This document shows, piece after piece, positions 36,125 to 46,003 of a stretch of 64,000 bases of DNA (its first letter is position 1; each line of letters opens with the position of its first letter). The stretch lies in assembly GCF_012275575.1 (NCBI RefSeq), contig NZ_NPIH01000136.1, positions 1 through 64,000 on the forward strand, written 5' to 3'. The DNA comes from Paraburkholderia sp. SG-MS1 (lineage in GTDB: Bacteria > Pseudomonadota > Gammaproteobacteria > Burkholderiales > Burkholderiaceae). Both the position numbers and the translations under genes were made by a program. The notes under the pieces are model-generated. The model was not told where the DNA came from, ran no database searches, and worked only from the letters and a program-made list of their open reading frames with translations.

Positions 36125-37876
36125 ATGATGAATGTTCTCGCCCAGAATCCGCTCGTGGCCGAGTGCCGTAAGCTTCGACCGTTTATCTACCGAGACGAAC
36201 CCATCGAGCAGCCGTCGACTCCGGCTGGTCACGTGCGTTTCTTGAAAGGCACGATCGCCACGCGTGGCGCGCGCATGGGGTTGTGCCTTACGCGGCTTAC
36301 GGCGCTTGCGGAGATCGCGGCGGCGTATCTCGGCTACGTGGTCGTGATTGACGAACAGGGCCAAGCGCACGACCTGGTGTTCAATCTCATCGCGCAGGTG
36401 CCGGTTGCGACTGCCACCATGCTTTCGCGTCGCTGGTTCCATATGTTGGACGAAATTCAGGTGGAGCTCGAAGGAGCATTCGCCACGGCAGAGCTTGTGC
36501 ACCAGATGGAGACCTGGTCGTGGGCCGAGCAGACTAAGACGCTCAAAAAGGACATCAAAACTGCCGCCAGGTGTGCGGCTCGCTGGTCGACCTTGACGAT
36601 CGCCCGCACTAATCACGAGCTAGCCAAGCCGATGCAGCAACAGTTCGTTGACGTGCCGCAGAAGCAAGCGGACAGGGAGGCTCGTATCGTATCGCTCAAG
36701 GCGGCTCATACGGAGGCAAAGGCTGCGGGCAATACCACGCTCGCAGATCTGTACGGCAAGCAGCTGCGTGATGCTCGTCGCGAACAGATCGTTGAATACG
36801 CAACGGCACATGCTCGGTGGAACTCGCAGCTCGGCGTCATCGATGGCGAACGGGCTCGCTTCGCGGGCGCTCCGGAACGCGAGGTCGCGGTGCGCAAACA
36901 GTTGGCAGCGCATCTTGCTGCAGAACCGAAGGCGCCGGTCCCGCCGCGGCTGCGGTATGGCGAGCCCTTCGCTAAGGTCGAGAAATCGCACGCCCAAGCT
37001 GACTTGTCTGCGACCGTGCTTACACTAGGTACCGATCTCCTGCGTCATTTGCGTAAGGAACGCGACAGCATCGTCCGGGTGCTCCAGCCGAATGATCGCG
37101 GCCCCCGCGCGGGGCGTTTCCCGATCTCCGTTCTGGGCGCGACGCCGATGTCTGGCAGCGGCAAAATGGTCGTGTTCGACGAGGCTGACGCTGAGTGGCT
37201 GTCGTTTTTCCACTTCGTTGCCGATGCGCCGAATTTCACAGATGTGCCCGACCACACGTCGTCCGATGCAGACGCAGAGCGCCAATTCGAGCATTCGCTG
37301 AAAGATGTGATGCGCGAGAAGCTCGCATACGGCGCGACGGTGAAACAGCTCGCCCTTGGTCCCGACGCTGCGCAAAGAAAGGTGATTTTCTGCGAAGACC
37401 TGCGCGCTGCGCGCCTGCGCAACCCGCCACATCCTATCCTTGACGCGTATCTGGCTCGCGTGCCGACCACTGTCTGCGTGGTGGCTGCACTGCTGCATCT
37501 GGCGATGGGGGAAACGGGGCCCATTTCGTCGACTGTTATGGACGAAGCGATCGACGTGTGTAACACGCTGATCAGCGAGTTCGAGCGCGCAGTCGTACCG
37601 ATCGCCGAAATGTCCGTGGCTGAGAAGACCGTCTTGTCGGTGCGCGATGCCTTGCGCGGCTACGTCGACAAGCAGATAACGGTTGAAGCAATGCAACCGT
37701 TCCGTATCGCAATCGGAACGTTGTGCAAAAAGTCGGGCAGCATCGGGCTGCCGAAGGCACAGATTCGCCGAGCGATCCATGCGATGCGTGATCTTGGGTG
37801 GGTTCGCATCATCACCGATGGCCTCGACCAGGTGATTGAGCTCAATCCGTTCATCTTCGACCCGATGCACCGCTAA
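36125..37876 (+). CDS. Large element replication-region protein (possibly DUF3987-like)
   Basis: 583 residues from ATG at 36125 (a GTGGGGG run upstream acts as ribosome binding site; a second ATG follows directly). The C-terminal third (DAAQRKVIFCEDLRAARLRNPPHPILDAYLARVPTTVCVVAALLHLA) resembles, as far as I can judge, the end of DUF3987/YfjI-type proteins found next to AlpA in P4-like islands. A central charged helical segment (about residues 190-260) is visible. I find no intact Walker A/B pair, so helicase or primase activity is doubtful. Position between AlpA and a membrane protein/HUH pair suggests a role in element replication. Domain assignment is tentative. Confidence 0.6.
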   Translation: MMNVLAQNPLVAECRKLRPFIYRDEPIEQPSTPAGHVRFLKGTIATRGARMGLCLTRLTALAEIAAAYLGYVVVIDEQGQAHDLVFNLIAQVPVATATMLSRRWFHMLDEIQVELEGAFATAELVHQMETWSWAEQTKTLKKDIKTAARCAARWSTLTIARTNHELAKPMQQQFVDVPQKQADREARIVSLKAAHTEAKAAGNTTLADLYGKQLRDARREQIVEYATAHARWNSQLGVIDGERARFAGAPEREVAVRKQLAAHLAAEPKAPVPPRLRYGEPFAKVEKSHAQADLSATVLTLGTDLLRHLRKERDSIVRVLQPNDRGPRAGRFPISVLGATPMSGSGKMVVFDEADAEWLSFFHFVADAPNFTDVPDHTSSDADAERQFEHSLKDVMREKLAYGATVKQLALGPDAAQRKVIFCEDLRAARLRNPPHPILDAYLARVPTTVCVVAALLHLAMGETGPISSTVMDEAIDVCNTLISEFERAVVPIAEMSVAEKTVLSVRDALRGYVDKQITVEAMQPFRIAIGTLCKKSGSIGLPKAQIRRAIHAMRDLGWVRIITDGLDQVIELNPFIFDPMHR

Positions 37877-38031
37877 CAGTCTGATGTCCGCCCGCGCTTC
37901 GTCGGCGAGCCTTCTTTTCCCTTATCTATCTCGCATTCGCGTCGCGTGCGCAGCCGGTATCGGCGCGCGCGTGGCCCGGTGCGTCCTCAACATCTGTGTT
38001 CGCGTCACAGGGCGCGAAAAAGGAACAAAAA

Positions 38032-39102
38032 ATGAAAGAATCGATCCGTAATGCGACGGGCGTCGGCACGGTTTCCAACCTCCGACTTGTCTTGCTCAGG
38101 GGGATGGCGATTGCGGCCGCGGCGCTGCCGACGGCCGTCTCATTCTGTGTCGCGGCGTATGCCGGCTGGTCGCGTGGGGCTACACCGGTGCAGCGGATGA
38201 TGAGCGTAGCGATGGCCGGTGTCGCTGTGCTGTACGTGCATTGGGCGTTGACGGCCCAGCGCAGTTTTTCTGTTCCTATTCGCGTCGCCGGCGCGGCGCT
38301 CTGGTGTGCTGGCCTTATGGTTTTGATGTTCGGGCAAGTGACGTTTTTCATTGAGTCGCGACACGACGCTGGGAATCGGCGGGCCGCATTGGTGCAGGCT
38401 GTCGTAGCTACGCGTCGCGTTGATGTGCTGAGCGGGCGCAGTCTCGCAGAAATCGCGGAAGACCGTATTCAAGTCGTCACGGATCTCGCGCGGACTGAGG
38501 CACGCCGCTGCATAGGAAGCTGCCCGGCTATCGCTGTACGCAAAGCGAAGCTGGGCGCGCAACTGGCCGCACTGGATGCTGAGATGGACGGGGTGAAACG
38601 CCGCGAAGTCGAAGACGATCACCTCGCCGCACAAGCCGAACGAGCCGACGCATTGCGCGAGAGCCAGCGAGCCGATCCGGTCGTGTCGCAGGTCGCAGCG
38701 TGGGTCGGCACGACCGAACCGCGATTAGAACTGGCGCAGGCCGCCGTATTCGCGGTCGTGCTCGAAGGGGCGGCCATTATGGGCTGGCTGTGGGTGGCCC
38801 AAGTCTGTTCGCGGACATCCGCTCGCGAGCCAGTCGCGCCGAAGCTGGTGGAGGGTACGGCACCGGTCGCGTGCGACGAACCGGCGATTTTCGCGACCGG
38901 GACGGTCGAAGCCGCGACACCGGCAGTCGTTTCGGCCGGGTCGGACGACGATTGCGTGCTGGGCGACATCCACGCGGCCGTGACGGCTGGACGGCTAAAG
39001 CCGACGCAGGCGGCGATCCGGGAATTTTTGGAATGCGGGCAGGCGACGGCGGGCCGGTTCGCGCGGTTGTATCGCACCCGCATCGACGGCGCGGAGGTGT
39101 GA
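38032..39102 (+). CDS. Element-borne membrane protein with C-terminal helical tail
   Basis: 356 residues, start ATG 38032 with AAAGGAAC upstream. Three hydrophobic segments lie in the first about 105 residues. A soluble helical middle carries the motif RRCIGSCPAIAVRKAKLGAQLAALDAEM, and a fourth membrane segment sits near LELAQAAVFAVVLEGAAIMGWLWVA. A small C-terminal helical module (LGDIHAAVTAGRLKPTQAAIREFLECGQATAGR) looks like a winged-helix. The whole architecture is repeated in the protein at 61222-62157, so this is a family carried by mobile modules. It overlaps the following gene by one base (TGATG). Function unknown. Confidence 0.7.
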   Translation: MKESIRNATGVGTVSNLRLVLLRGMAIAAAALPTAVSFCVAAYAGWSRGATPVQRMMSVAMAGVAVLYVHWALTAQRSFSVPIRVAGAALWCAGLMVLMFGQVTFFIESRHDAGNRRAALVQAVVATRRVDVLSGRSLAEIAEDRIQVVTDLARTEARRCIGSCPAIAVRKAKLGAQLAALDAEMDGVKRREVEDDHLAAQAERADALRESQRADPVVSQVAAWVGTTEPRLELAQAAVFAVVLEGAAIMGWLWVAQVCSRTSAREPVAPKLVEGTAPVACDEPAIFATGTVEAATPAVVSAGSDDDCVLGDIHAAVTAGRLKPTQAAIREFLECGQATAGRFARLYRTRIDGAEV

Positions 39103-40301
39103 TGGAATCCATGGCACTCAGTGAGCAGATTGGACGCAGCTCCCCGTTCATTGCGCCGGGCGCGCGTTACATCTGGTTCAACAACGATCATCACCGCCGC
39201 AGCGAGACAATCCATGCGGACATTGCGGCGGCCCATCAACTGATCCGCAATACGGTCGTGGACATGCGCGATGGTGAGGCGGATGGCACCGCATGGCATC
39301 TTTTGGCGAGCCGGGCTATTGAGGCCGAGAATTTCGTCAGGGAAATTCTCGCGTCCGACGATGGCGGCTTCGAGGATCGGCGCGATGAGCAAGGCCTTCT
39401 CACCGAGCTCACGCGCTTGCCGTTGGGCGAGTATTTCGGCAAGACCCTGATGGCCGGTAAGTATCTGACGGACATCGAGACGGTGGAGCCGTACCGATTC
39501 CGTCCGCTGGCGCAGGTATTTTTTGACGTTCGCCACAGCGAGCAGTTTGATCAGTACAGTTTTCAGGACTTCAAGTCGCCGCCGTGGCTGCGGTCGAACG
39601 AGGCGGAGCCGTTTGCGTTCGAGAAATTTAACAAACTACTCGGCGCGGTTCGTACCGTGGCTAGGGCGCGGAAACTCGATCAGCTCGAAAAGTGGAACAC
39701 GTCACAAGCGAAGCAGCGTTTCAAGGCGATGATGCGCCACGTTCACAAGTACTTCCGTAAGCGGCGCCGCATTTTCGTGATCCGCATGGATCTGTATTAT
39801 CGCGAGGAGCTCGCAGTCGGGGTGTCGATCGATCTGGCGAAAGCCCACCACGCGCTGTTGGTGAACCGCCTGCGCGCGCTAACGCATGTCCGGACCGATC
39901 TCGTTGGCGGAATCTGGAAGCTCGAATGGACGCAGCGCAAGGGGCACCATTTCCATTGGGTGTTCATGTTCGACGGCTCACGTGTTCAGGACGCCCAGAC
40001 GTGGTTTGAACGGATCGATGCGCAATGGTGCAACGTCGTGCCGGAAGATGCTGGATATACTCACTGCGGGAATTATGACAAGCACAGGCAGATCGGCACC
40101 GGCATGATCCACCTCGACAACGACCCGGAGACGCTTGAAATTTTTGAAGAAAAAGTCATCGGCTACCTCGCTAAAAAGGATCAGGCGTTGTGCGTGAAGG
40201 CCGCGGGCGGCTCGGATACTTGGGGAACCTTCACCCCCGCCGGCAAACGCACGAGCAATGCGGGCCGGCCACCGAAGCCGCGCATGTGCACGCCCGCGTA
40301 A
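39102..40301 (+). CDS. Inovirus Gp2-like / YagK-YfjJ family protein with HUH-like motif
   Basis: 399 residues, start ATG 39102 with an excellent GGAGGTGT ribosome binding site. The C-terminal half (RRRIFVIRMDLYYREELAVGVSIDLAKAHHALLVNRLRALTHVRTDLVGGIWKLEWTQRKGHHFHWVFMFDGS) matches the YagK/YfjJ and inovirus Gp2 group; KGHHFHWV supplies an H-x-H pair like the HUH metal site of rolling-circle initiators, and a later YTHCGNYDKHRQ may carry the tyrosine. It could nick the element for rolling-circle replication or mobilisation. It ends the satellite operon at a strong terminator. Confidence 0.75.
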   Translation: MESMALSEQIGRSSPFIAPGARYIWFNNDHHRRSETIHADIAAAHQLIRNTVVDMRDGEADGTAWHLLASRAIEAENFVREILASDDGGFEDRRDEQGLLTELTRLPLGEYFGKTLMAGKYLTDIETVEPYRFRPLAQVFFDVRHSEQFDQYSFQDFKSPPWLRSNEAEPFAFEKFNKLLGAVRTVARARKLDQLEKWNTSQAKQRFKAMMRHVHKYFRKRRRIFVIRMDLYYREELAVGVSIDLAKAHHALLVNRLRALTHVRTDLVGGIWKLEWTQRKGHHFHWVFMFDGSRVQDAQTWFERIDAQWCNVVPEDAGYTHCGNYDKHRQIGTGMIHLDNDPETLEIFEEKVIGYLAKKDQALCVKAAGGSDTWGTFTPAGKRTSNAGRPPKPRMCTPA

Positions 40302-40336
40302 CTTCTGCGGACAGCAAGTCGTGCATCGCGGCGTCG

Positions 40337-40369
40337 CGGGACGGGATTCAAACTCCCGTCCCGTTTTTT
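40337..40369 (+). terminator. Terminator at the end of the satellite operon
   Basis: Perfect ten-base stem CGGGACGGGA / TCCCGTCCCG with loop TTCAAAC and six T. Confidence 0.9.
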
Positions 40370-41452
40370 ATTCCGGCGATCGCGACAAACTCGCCAGACT
40401 CCTCTTCCATGGCGACGGCGGACTGCTTCTAGGCGGCTGTTTCGTCTTGAGTGCGAGCGCGGTTGGACGAGCGAATCGGGTGCCCGCAACGACCACGAAT
40501 CCTCAGCTCACCAGATAGCGCGTGGCCGATAAAAATTCCCCTTGGAATGCGATGGGGTGACGAGACGAATCCGTAGCAAAACGCGCTACGAAACGTGTGA
40601 CACGTTCGCCTGGCATGGCTTTTCGGCCGTCGAACGGCTCCGTTGATTAATGAATTGCTTGATGGTTTTCTACGCAGTTTGGGCATCGTTCATATGCGTG
40701 GCTACGATCACTTGCGAAACAATTCGTAGCGCGGCGCTTATCACCAGCGGTAGAGAATCCGCCGTCGCTTCGATGGAATTTGCCTGATTTTCAGCGGTCC
40801 CACGCCATTGTGAATTTCGGTTATAGAGTCCTATAGGTTATGTATTCAATGGTTTGTTGGCTAGGTGATGTCTCTGCATCGAGATTATCCGTGCCCTAGA
40901 CAAGGATGGCTAAGCACCGACTTGTCATAGAAGACGACATTGAATGTCGAACATGAACGACGAGAGCGGTCCGATTTCGTATAGCGAAATCGCGAACGCA
41001 TGATTTTTTACGCTATCGGTATATTGATTGAAACGACCACAGTGCGGTCCGTTGCTGCAGGCATAACAGCGGTAGGCGACCTATGGGACGAGGTCTGATC
41101 TTTCCGTTGTGACCGGATGCATTGTCCACGGCTTCGTGAGCGGAGCCTTGACCAGTGCAAATTGCGGCTTCAGGCCAGTAAGGGACGCAGCGATCCGCTG
41201 CACATTTGAGGGTTGGGTGTCGGCTTCGTATTCGAAGCTTGTGAGGCACATGCCAGCCAAAACGCGAATTTCGTTTAATAAGTCGCGCGGAACTTCACGT
41301 GTCAGATCAACTCGGCAAACGGTCGTTGGTCATCTGCCGACGATCGCCCAACCCAAGTCAAGTGCTTGTTGGATTGGACACATTGTAGCCATCCGGCCAA
41401 GTAACAAGGCAGCGGGGGGCGATGCGAGATCGGTAATTTGCTGTCTTGGACG
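40370..41452. other. Gene-free, AT-richer spacer between satellite module and defence locus
   Basis: About 1.1 kb. Short open frames exist on both strands but none has domain-like content or a good ribosome binding site; base composition is noticeably poorer in GC than neighbouring genes. It may contain a decayed element end or insertion remnants; no copy of the tRNA 3' end was found. Confidence 0.5.
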
Positions 41453-44400
41453 CTATGCCGGACGGATGCCCTTTTGGAGTAGCGTGATCGTGGCCGAAAT
41501 CTGCTCGCTCAGATTCGTTACAACGCCGTCTTCAATCGTGGTAAGCAACACACCACTGGATTTACCGGGCACATAATCCTCAAGCGGCACGATGCCTTCC
41601 GATCGATAGGCGAGCGCTTTGCTCGCCCAATTGTCCCGATAACGCTTCAGATCCATCCGGCCCAGGTGCTCCCAGTACCATGTCACGTTTCGCTTGTCAC
41701 GAATGACAAAATCCGGCCAGCGCAACTTACCGGCGAGCGTGACATCCGGTTCATAGGCGTAGTCGATGCCCGCGGCGTGAAGCTTGTCAGCAATGATCCA
41801 TTCGCTTTTCGAGCGCACCAGTTCGTTCTTCGCGGTCCGGTAGATCAGCCGATCGTCGAGCTGAACCTGCCGATGCCCCAGCGCAATGGTGACGGGACGC
41901 GACGTTTCGAACAGGTTGGTCAGACGTCTCTTGGTTTCGGAGGCGGAGTCATGTGTGTAGGCAAATAGCTCCCGCAAGGCGCCCTGCACGAGCAGCACGA
42001 CTTTTCGCTTATGGCGCGTGAGCGCCGTATAGAGCATTTCCCGCGTCAATGTCCGGCATTTGTGCGGAATCACGAGGAAGGTAGTGCCGAATTCGCTGCC
42101 TTGTGTCTTGTGCACTGTCAATGCATAGGCCAGTTCCAGAGGAGGCGTCGCGTCTGCGCCGAATTCCCAGGATTTGAACGTGAAAGCGATGCCCGGCTGC
42201 GTCGCCATTTCAACTTCAAGCTGCTCGAAGAATTGCTTCGACTCTCTTCTTTTAAAGAAGCCGGTCGCGACGCCGACTTCGCCGTTTGCGACGTAAGATT
42301 TTTCGAGCTTAGGCCAGGACGGTCGATCCGACTTGTTCTGTACGTTGATTACCTTGTCGCCCCAGAGCAGTCTATGCGGGCCCAATGGCCGCGGAATGCG
42401 ACGGTACTGACTCTTGCCGCTGAGTTCAAGGGCCCGGCTGCGGAACCGTCCTTGCAGTTGCCGATTGAGGGCGTCTGACCCGGCCAGTGACTGGCGCAAC
42501 GGAGAGAGGATCTGCCAGTCTTCCGCTTTCGAGGCCGCACCGCCTTCGGTTTCCGCCTTTTTTCTTGGCCAGAAATACACGCGTCCTTCGAATTCGGTTC
42601 CGCCGTAGCTTTCCTCGAACCGCTTCGAGTCGTCGACGGAAGAGAGCGATAGCTCTTTCCTGAGCGATTCACTCAAGGATCGGTCGAGTTCTTCGGGCGT
42701 ATTCCAATTAACCGCTTCGATCTGTTTTGCGCCACCTTCTGCAACGAGATCCCATAGGTCGTTCGGCATTTCGTCATGACCGGCGTCAGAAAACAGGTTG
42801 GCGAAGGCGAGGTCGAGGCGCCGTTCGCCCGCCGCATGACGTCGCGTCACACGCAATTCGGCGTAACCCTTCGCGACACAGGGAGTCATCGACTTGACGC
42901 CTTCAGGCTCCAGTCTTCGGCAAATATCCACGAAGGGCCTGCCCGCACCGATAGGTGGCAACTGTTTGGGGTCACCTACGAGAATAAGCCGATCGACGTT
43001 CTGCAGTGCGTCGAGTGTGGCTGCGAACTGATCTTCGGTCAGCATCGAGCACTCGTCGATGACCACGGTGCGATGATCCCCGCAGCGCTCCGCGTCTGGG
43101 CGCATCGCGTAGCGGCCCGTGGCGCCATCGTATCGCTGGTAAGCGTTCAGGAACTGAGCGATCGTCTTGCCTTGTCCGGCCATGCCGCTTGCCTGTTCGA
43201 GCCGCACGCGCGCCTTGCCGGTTGGCGCCAGGAGCAGCATGCCCTGACGCCTGACCGCCGGGATCAGGGACAAAGCCTTGATGAGCGTGCTCTTGCCGGT
43301 TCCCGCCGCGCCCATCAACAAGCTGATCTGCGATTGATAAATCATTCGCAGCGCCGCCGCTTTCTCCGTGCGTGCGGCTTGTTCCTGCTCATCCCATTCG
43401 GAAGCCGGGTTGGATTGCTCAATGGCGTCGTTGACAAGTCTGAGCCAGTCGTGCTCTTCTTCGAGACTCGGCTGGTTGTGGCGCGCAGCAATTTCGTCAG
43501 CGATGCACGAACGGGCTTGCGCATACCGGCTGAGCTGATAGAAGCGGCTGTCTTCGCTCTCGACGAGCGCTAGCGCTGGCGCGAGCGTATTGTCGAGTAA
43601 CGGAAGAAGTTCACTATCCAGAATGCATGGCGGTTCGATCGGCAGTTCCAGAACCCGGTCGATGATCCAATCGGCGGGTAGAATCGTGTGCCCCTCTTCG
43701 ACAGCGGCGTGTTCCAGCCGATCCACGATCAGCGCCCTCACCCGGCGAAGGTCCGCGCTCTCGTAGACGCGGCTTTCGGGCGGCAACTCGTGGGAGCCTT
43801 CGAGTTCCCGCGCATTGAAAAGGCCGCGATCTACCGCGCCGAACGGCAAAGAATGCTCCGCGCGCGTCTCGAACAACAGGTAGGGGTTCTGGCGAAGCTG
43901 AGCGTCGGTGACATTGAGCCCGTCCGTGTTGCGACCTTTTCCGTACCAGTAGAAAGCTTGATCGTTGCTGAGTTCGAACCGGCTGAGCAACTTCAGCAGA
44001 TCTTTGCGTCCATCGTCCAGACGACGCCACTTTTCGGCAAGCGTAGGTCCGACACACACCTGCAAGTGTTTTGGCAAAGTGTGCGGCGCGTCGAGAACAT
44101 CCTCGAAAACGTCCCATGCGGAGCGAGCATTGTCTTGTTCGATGCGCGAGACCAGATGCCACGCGAGCAGGTTGCCCCGTTCTACGCCTAGCGCCACCAG
44201 CGCAGCGCCGAAACCTGGGTAGGGACCGCGCAGCTTCCAGAGCCGGTTGAGTTCGGTATCGATCCACCTACGGTATTCGTTCCACGGGCCATCCGTGAGC
44301 TTGGCGATCTCCTGCAAGGCGTGCTCAATCGATAACAGCGATGCAATCGCGTTGTCCTGACTCAGAAGCTCAGACCCAAAAGAATATTGTTCGAACGCTT

Positions 44401-45256
44401 CGTCCGGGGCAAACGCGACGAAGCGCTCGAGCTCGAGCGATACGTCTTCTTTTGCGATGTCGAGCAGAGCTCGGTACGGCAGCAGGAACCCGTCGACGGG
44501 CGCCTTCGCATCGACGCGGATCGAATGCGCAATCGAGCGTTCCCAGAGGAAACCCGAGATGGCATTGGCGGGACGCTTGCCGGCTGCGTACCGGTACTCG
44601 GCGGGTTCCCCTTTACCCTTGACCCGTCCGACGCCAACGATGACTCGCTTGGGCGAATCGGACAACGGCGTGCGTTTGGCGTAGAAGAAAACGAGCGATT
44701 CATCTTTTCGGATGGCGCTGAAGAACGTATCGAGCATCACCAGTTGGTTCGTTCCTTCCTGAATCCAGGTATCAGGAATATGACTGGCCATTTCGGGTTC
44801 ACGTGCCGGATCGTAGCCCAGCTGTAGCTCCCTCGCGAGTCCTGCGGTCTTGTCCTTTCTCGATCCCTGCACTGTCTCTTTGAGCATCCAGCGAAATGGA
44901 ATCGCTGCGGCGGCGAAAGGCTCGAACGTGAGCGGAGTCTCCGAGAAGTGTGCATGAGAGGCCACGAACTGATAGGGGTGTTTCTTCAACTTCTCGACGG
45001 GAAAGCGCGCCATGAATGTGCCGTGTTCGTCAACACACGGCGGCAAGTCCTGCTCCGAAAATCCCTGAATGGATTTGCCGGCAAGCACTGTCTCGCCGGC
45101 ATCGGACCGTCCTGTCCCGATGCGAGGCAAGACCATGCAGGACGTGTTTTCGCAGGGGAGCTTGCAAATAGAGCCGTTCCAGTCGCTGTCATGCCATGGA
45201 ACGCGGACCGTCAGGTGTTGTGAGGGAAGTTCCCGTGCCCCGGCAATCATCGACAT
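41453..45256 (-). CDS. RecD/UvrD-like helicase with C-terminal PD-(D/E)XK-like nuclease domain
   Basis: 1267 residues, far longer than stand-alone RecD-type helicases. About 600 N-terminal residues have no domain I recognise. The SF1 motor follows: Walker A SLLMGAAGTGKSTLIKALS (about residue 645), Walker B TVVIDECSMLTEDQF, motif III LILVGDPKQLPPIGAGRPF, and C-terminal helicase motifs ELAYALTVHKTQGSEFGTTF and REMLYTALTRHKRKVVLLVQG. Beyond the motor, SKSEWIIADKLHAAGIDYAYEP...LRWPDFVIRD...WYWEHLGRMD (about 1160-1205) fits a PD-(D/E)XK nuclease (E, D and E-H-L-G). It is transcribed away from the regulator and operon of the adjacent locus, with a shared 351-base promoter region. It likely unwinds and cuts DNA; a role in phage defence is inferred. 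Confidence 0.83.
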   Translation of the reverse strand: MSMIAGARELPSQHLTVRVPWHDSDWNGSICKLPCENTSCMVLPRIGTGRSDAGETVLAGKSIQGFSEQDLPPCVDEHGTFMARFPVEKLKKHPYQFVASHAHFSETPLTFEPFAAAAIPFRWMLKETVQGSRKDKTAGLARELQLGYDPAREPEMASHIPDTWIQEGTNQLVMLDTFFSAIRKDESLVFFYAKRTPLSDSPKRVIVGVGRVKGKGEPAEYRYAAGKRPANAISGFLWERSIAHSIRVDAKAPVDGFLLPYRALLDIAKEDVSLELERFVAFAPDEAFEQYSFGSELLSQDNAIASLLSIEHALQEIAKLTDGPWNEYRRWIDTELNRLWKLRGPYPGFGAALVALGVERGNLLAWHLVSRIEQDNARSAWDVFEDVLDAPHTLPKHLQVCVGPTLAEKWRRLDDGRKDLLKLLSRFELSNDQAFYWYGKGRNTDGLNVTDAQLRQNPYLLFETRAEHSLPFGAVDRGLFNARELEGSHELPPESRVYESADLRRVRALIVDRLEHAAVEEGHTILPADWIIDRVLELPIEPPCILDSELLPLLDNTLAPALALVESEDSRFYQLSRYAQARSCIADEIAARHNQPSLEEEHDWLRLVNDAIEQSNPASEWDEQEQAARTEKAAALRMIYQSQISLLMGAAGTGKSTLIKALSLIPAVRRQGMLLLAPTGKARVRLEQASGMAGQGKTIAQFLNAYQRYDGATGRYAMRPDAERCGDHRTVVIDECSMLTEDQFAATLDALQNVDRLILVGDPKQLPPIGAGRPFVDICRRLEPEGVKSMTPCVAKGYAELRVTRRHAAGERRLDLAFANLFSDAGHDEMPNDLWDLVAEGGAKQIEAVNWNTPEELDRSLSESLRKELSLSSVDDSKRFEESYGGTEFEGRVYFWPRKKAETEGGAASKAEDWQILSPLRQSLAGSDALNRQLQGRFRSRALELSGKSQYRRIPRPLGPHRLLWGDKVINVQNKSDRPSWPKLEKSYVANGEVGVATGFFKRRESKQFFEQLEVEMATQPGIAFTFKSWEFGADATPPLELAYALTVHKTQGSEFGTTFLVIPHKCRTLTREMLYTALTRHKRKVVLLVQGALRELFAYTHDSASETKRRLTNLFETSRPVTIALGHRQVQLDDRLIYRTAKNELVRSKSEWIIADKLHAAGIDYAYEPDVTLAGKLRWPDFVIRDKRNVTWYWEHLGRMDLKRYRDNWASKALAYRSEGIVPLEDYVPGKSSGVLLTTIEDGVVTNLSEQISATITLLQKGIRPA

Positions 45257-45607
45257 AGTTTTTATTCCTGTCTCTATAGTTGAACCTAAAAATGCTGACC
45301 GCCTGTTTTCTGTGCCACGTCGGCACGCGACGCAATGATATCGGCAAGCCGGACGCGTTCTTGCTGGGAAATGAGCGACTTTCTCATGCTTGCAACAGAA
45401 AGCGCGTAACCTTGCAAGCTACACGACGGGAATGTTGACAAGATTAAAAAGTCGTTACAAATTAGCGATCAAACGGATTTCAAGAAATGATGAAAGACGG
45501 GCCGAAATACGGGCTCGCTATCAAAGACCAATGTTGCGCTGCCGCGCAGAGGAAAAAACCGAAAATAGTGCGCGGCAAAAACAAGCGAAGGATCGGGGGG
45601 AACACAG
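45257..45607. promoter_or_regulatory. Divergent promoter region of the defence locus
   Basis: 351 bases without a gene. It contains the perfect inverted repeat GCTTGCAA-N16-TTGCAAGC (45388-45419), the best candidate for an upstream activator or operator site of the CARF/sigma-54 regulator encoded just downstream. No GG-N10-GC promoter pattern was found here on either strand. Confidence 0.5.
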
Positions 45608-46003
45608 TTGGATTTCGCGTCTTGGCTTCAGCGCTTTCTTGAAGCGCGGCGGTCGCAGCATCCCAGTGGAGACAGGCTGTTTTCCTATCGGGTGTCGAAA
45701 GAAGAGTATCTGAAGCTGCGGACGCTCTTCGCGCAATCACGCAAACAGCTGCGCGACGTGTCCCGGCGAACAGGTGCACCGGCCGAATGCGCGTGCTTCG
45801 TCCTGTACGCCGCGGAATGGCGGCGGCGCGAGTACGCGGGCGGTCATGGGTGCTGGCAGGATATTTTCGACTCCCTGCAACACGACATCGCGCTCAATGA
45901 CTTCGAGCGGGCGCTCGCGGTCGAGCGCGGGCTGGGCTATTGGGGCCGCAAGGTAAGCGATTCCCGCGAGACCGTCCCGCTCCAACCGACCCGAATGGCA
46001 TGA
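45608..46003 (+). CDS. Small protein translationally coupled to the CARF-like regulator
   Basis: 131 residues from a TTG start with GGGGGGAAC upstream. The sequence ([20 protein letters not shown]..., then [27 protein letters not shown]) reminds me of the N-terminal region of STY4851/ECs_5259-type defence-island proteins, but those are much longer, so this is a weak recollection rather than an assignment. It is rich in Trp, Arg and Cys. Its stop codon overlaps the start of the regulator gene (ATGA), so it is always made together with it and could be a co-sensor, adaptor or anti-activator. Confidence 0.6.
   Translation: MDFASWLQRFLEARRSQHPSGDRLFSYRVSKEEYLKLRTLFAQSRKQLRDVSRRTGAPAECACFVLYAAEWRRREYAGGHGCWQDIFDSLQHDIALNDFERALAVERGLGYWGRKVSDSRETVPLQPTRMA

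Noticed and set aside
40338..40363. GGGATTCAAACTCCC resembling a tRNA T-arm, possible tRNA remnant
   Set aside because: The stem extends to ten perfect pairs and is followed by six T, so it is a terminator; no acceptor or anticodon arm precedes it.
40395..40415. ACTCCTCTTCCA resembling the tRNA-Ala 3' end (possible attR)
   Set aside because: Only about nine bases match with an inserted T and no T-arm sequence; too weak for an attachment site.
45257..45607. Sigma-54 promoter for the divergent helicase or for the small gene at 45608
   Set aside because: No GG-N10-GC arrangement on either strand in the appropriate position.
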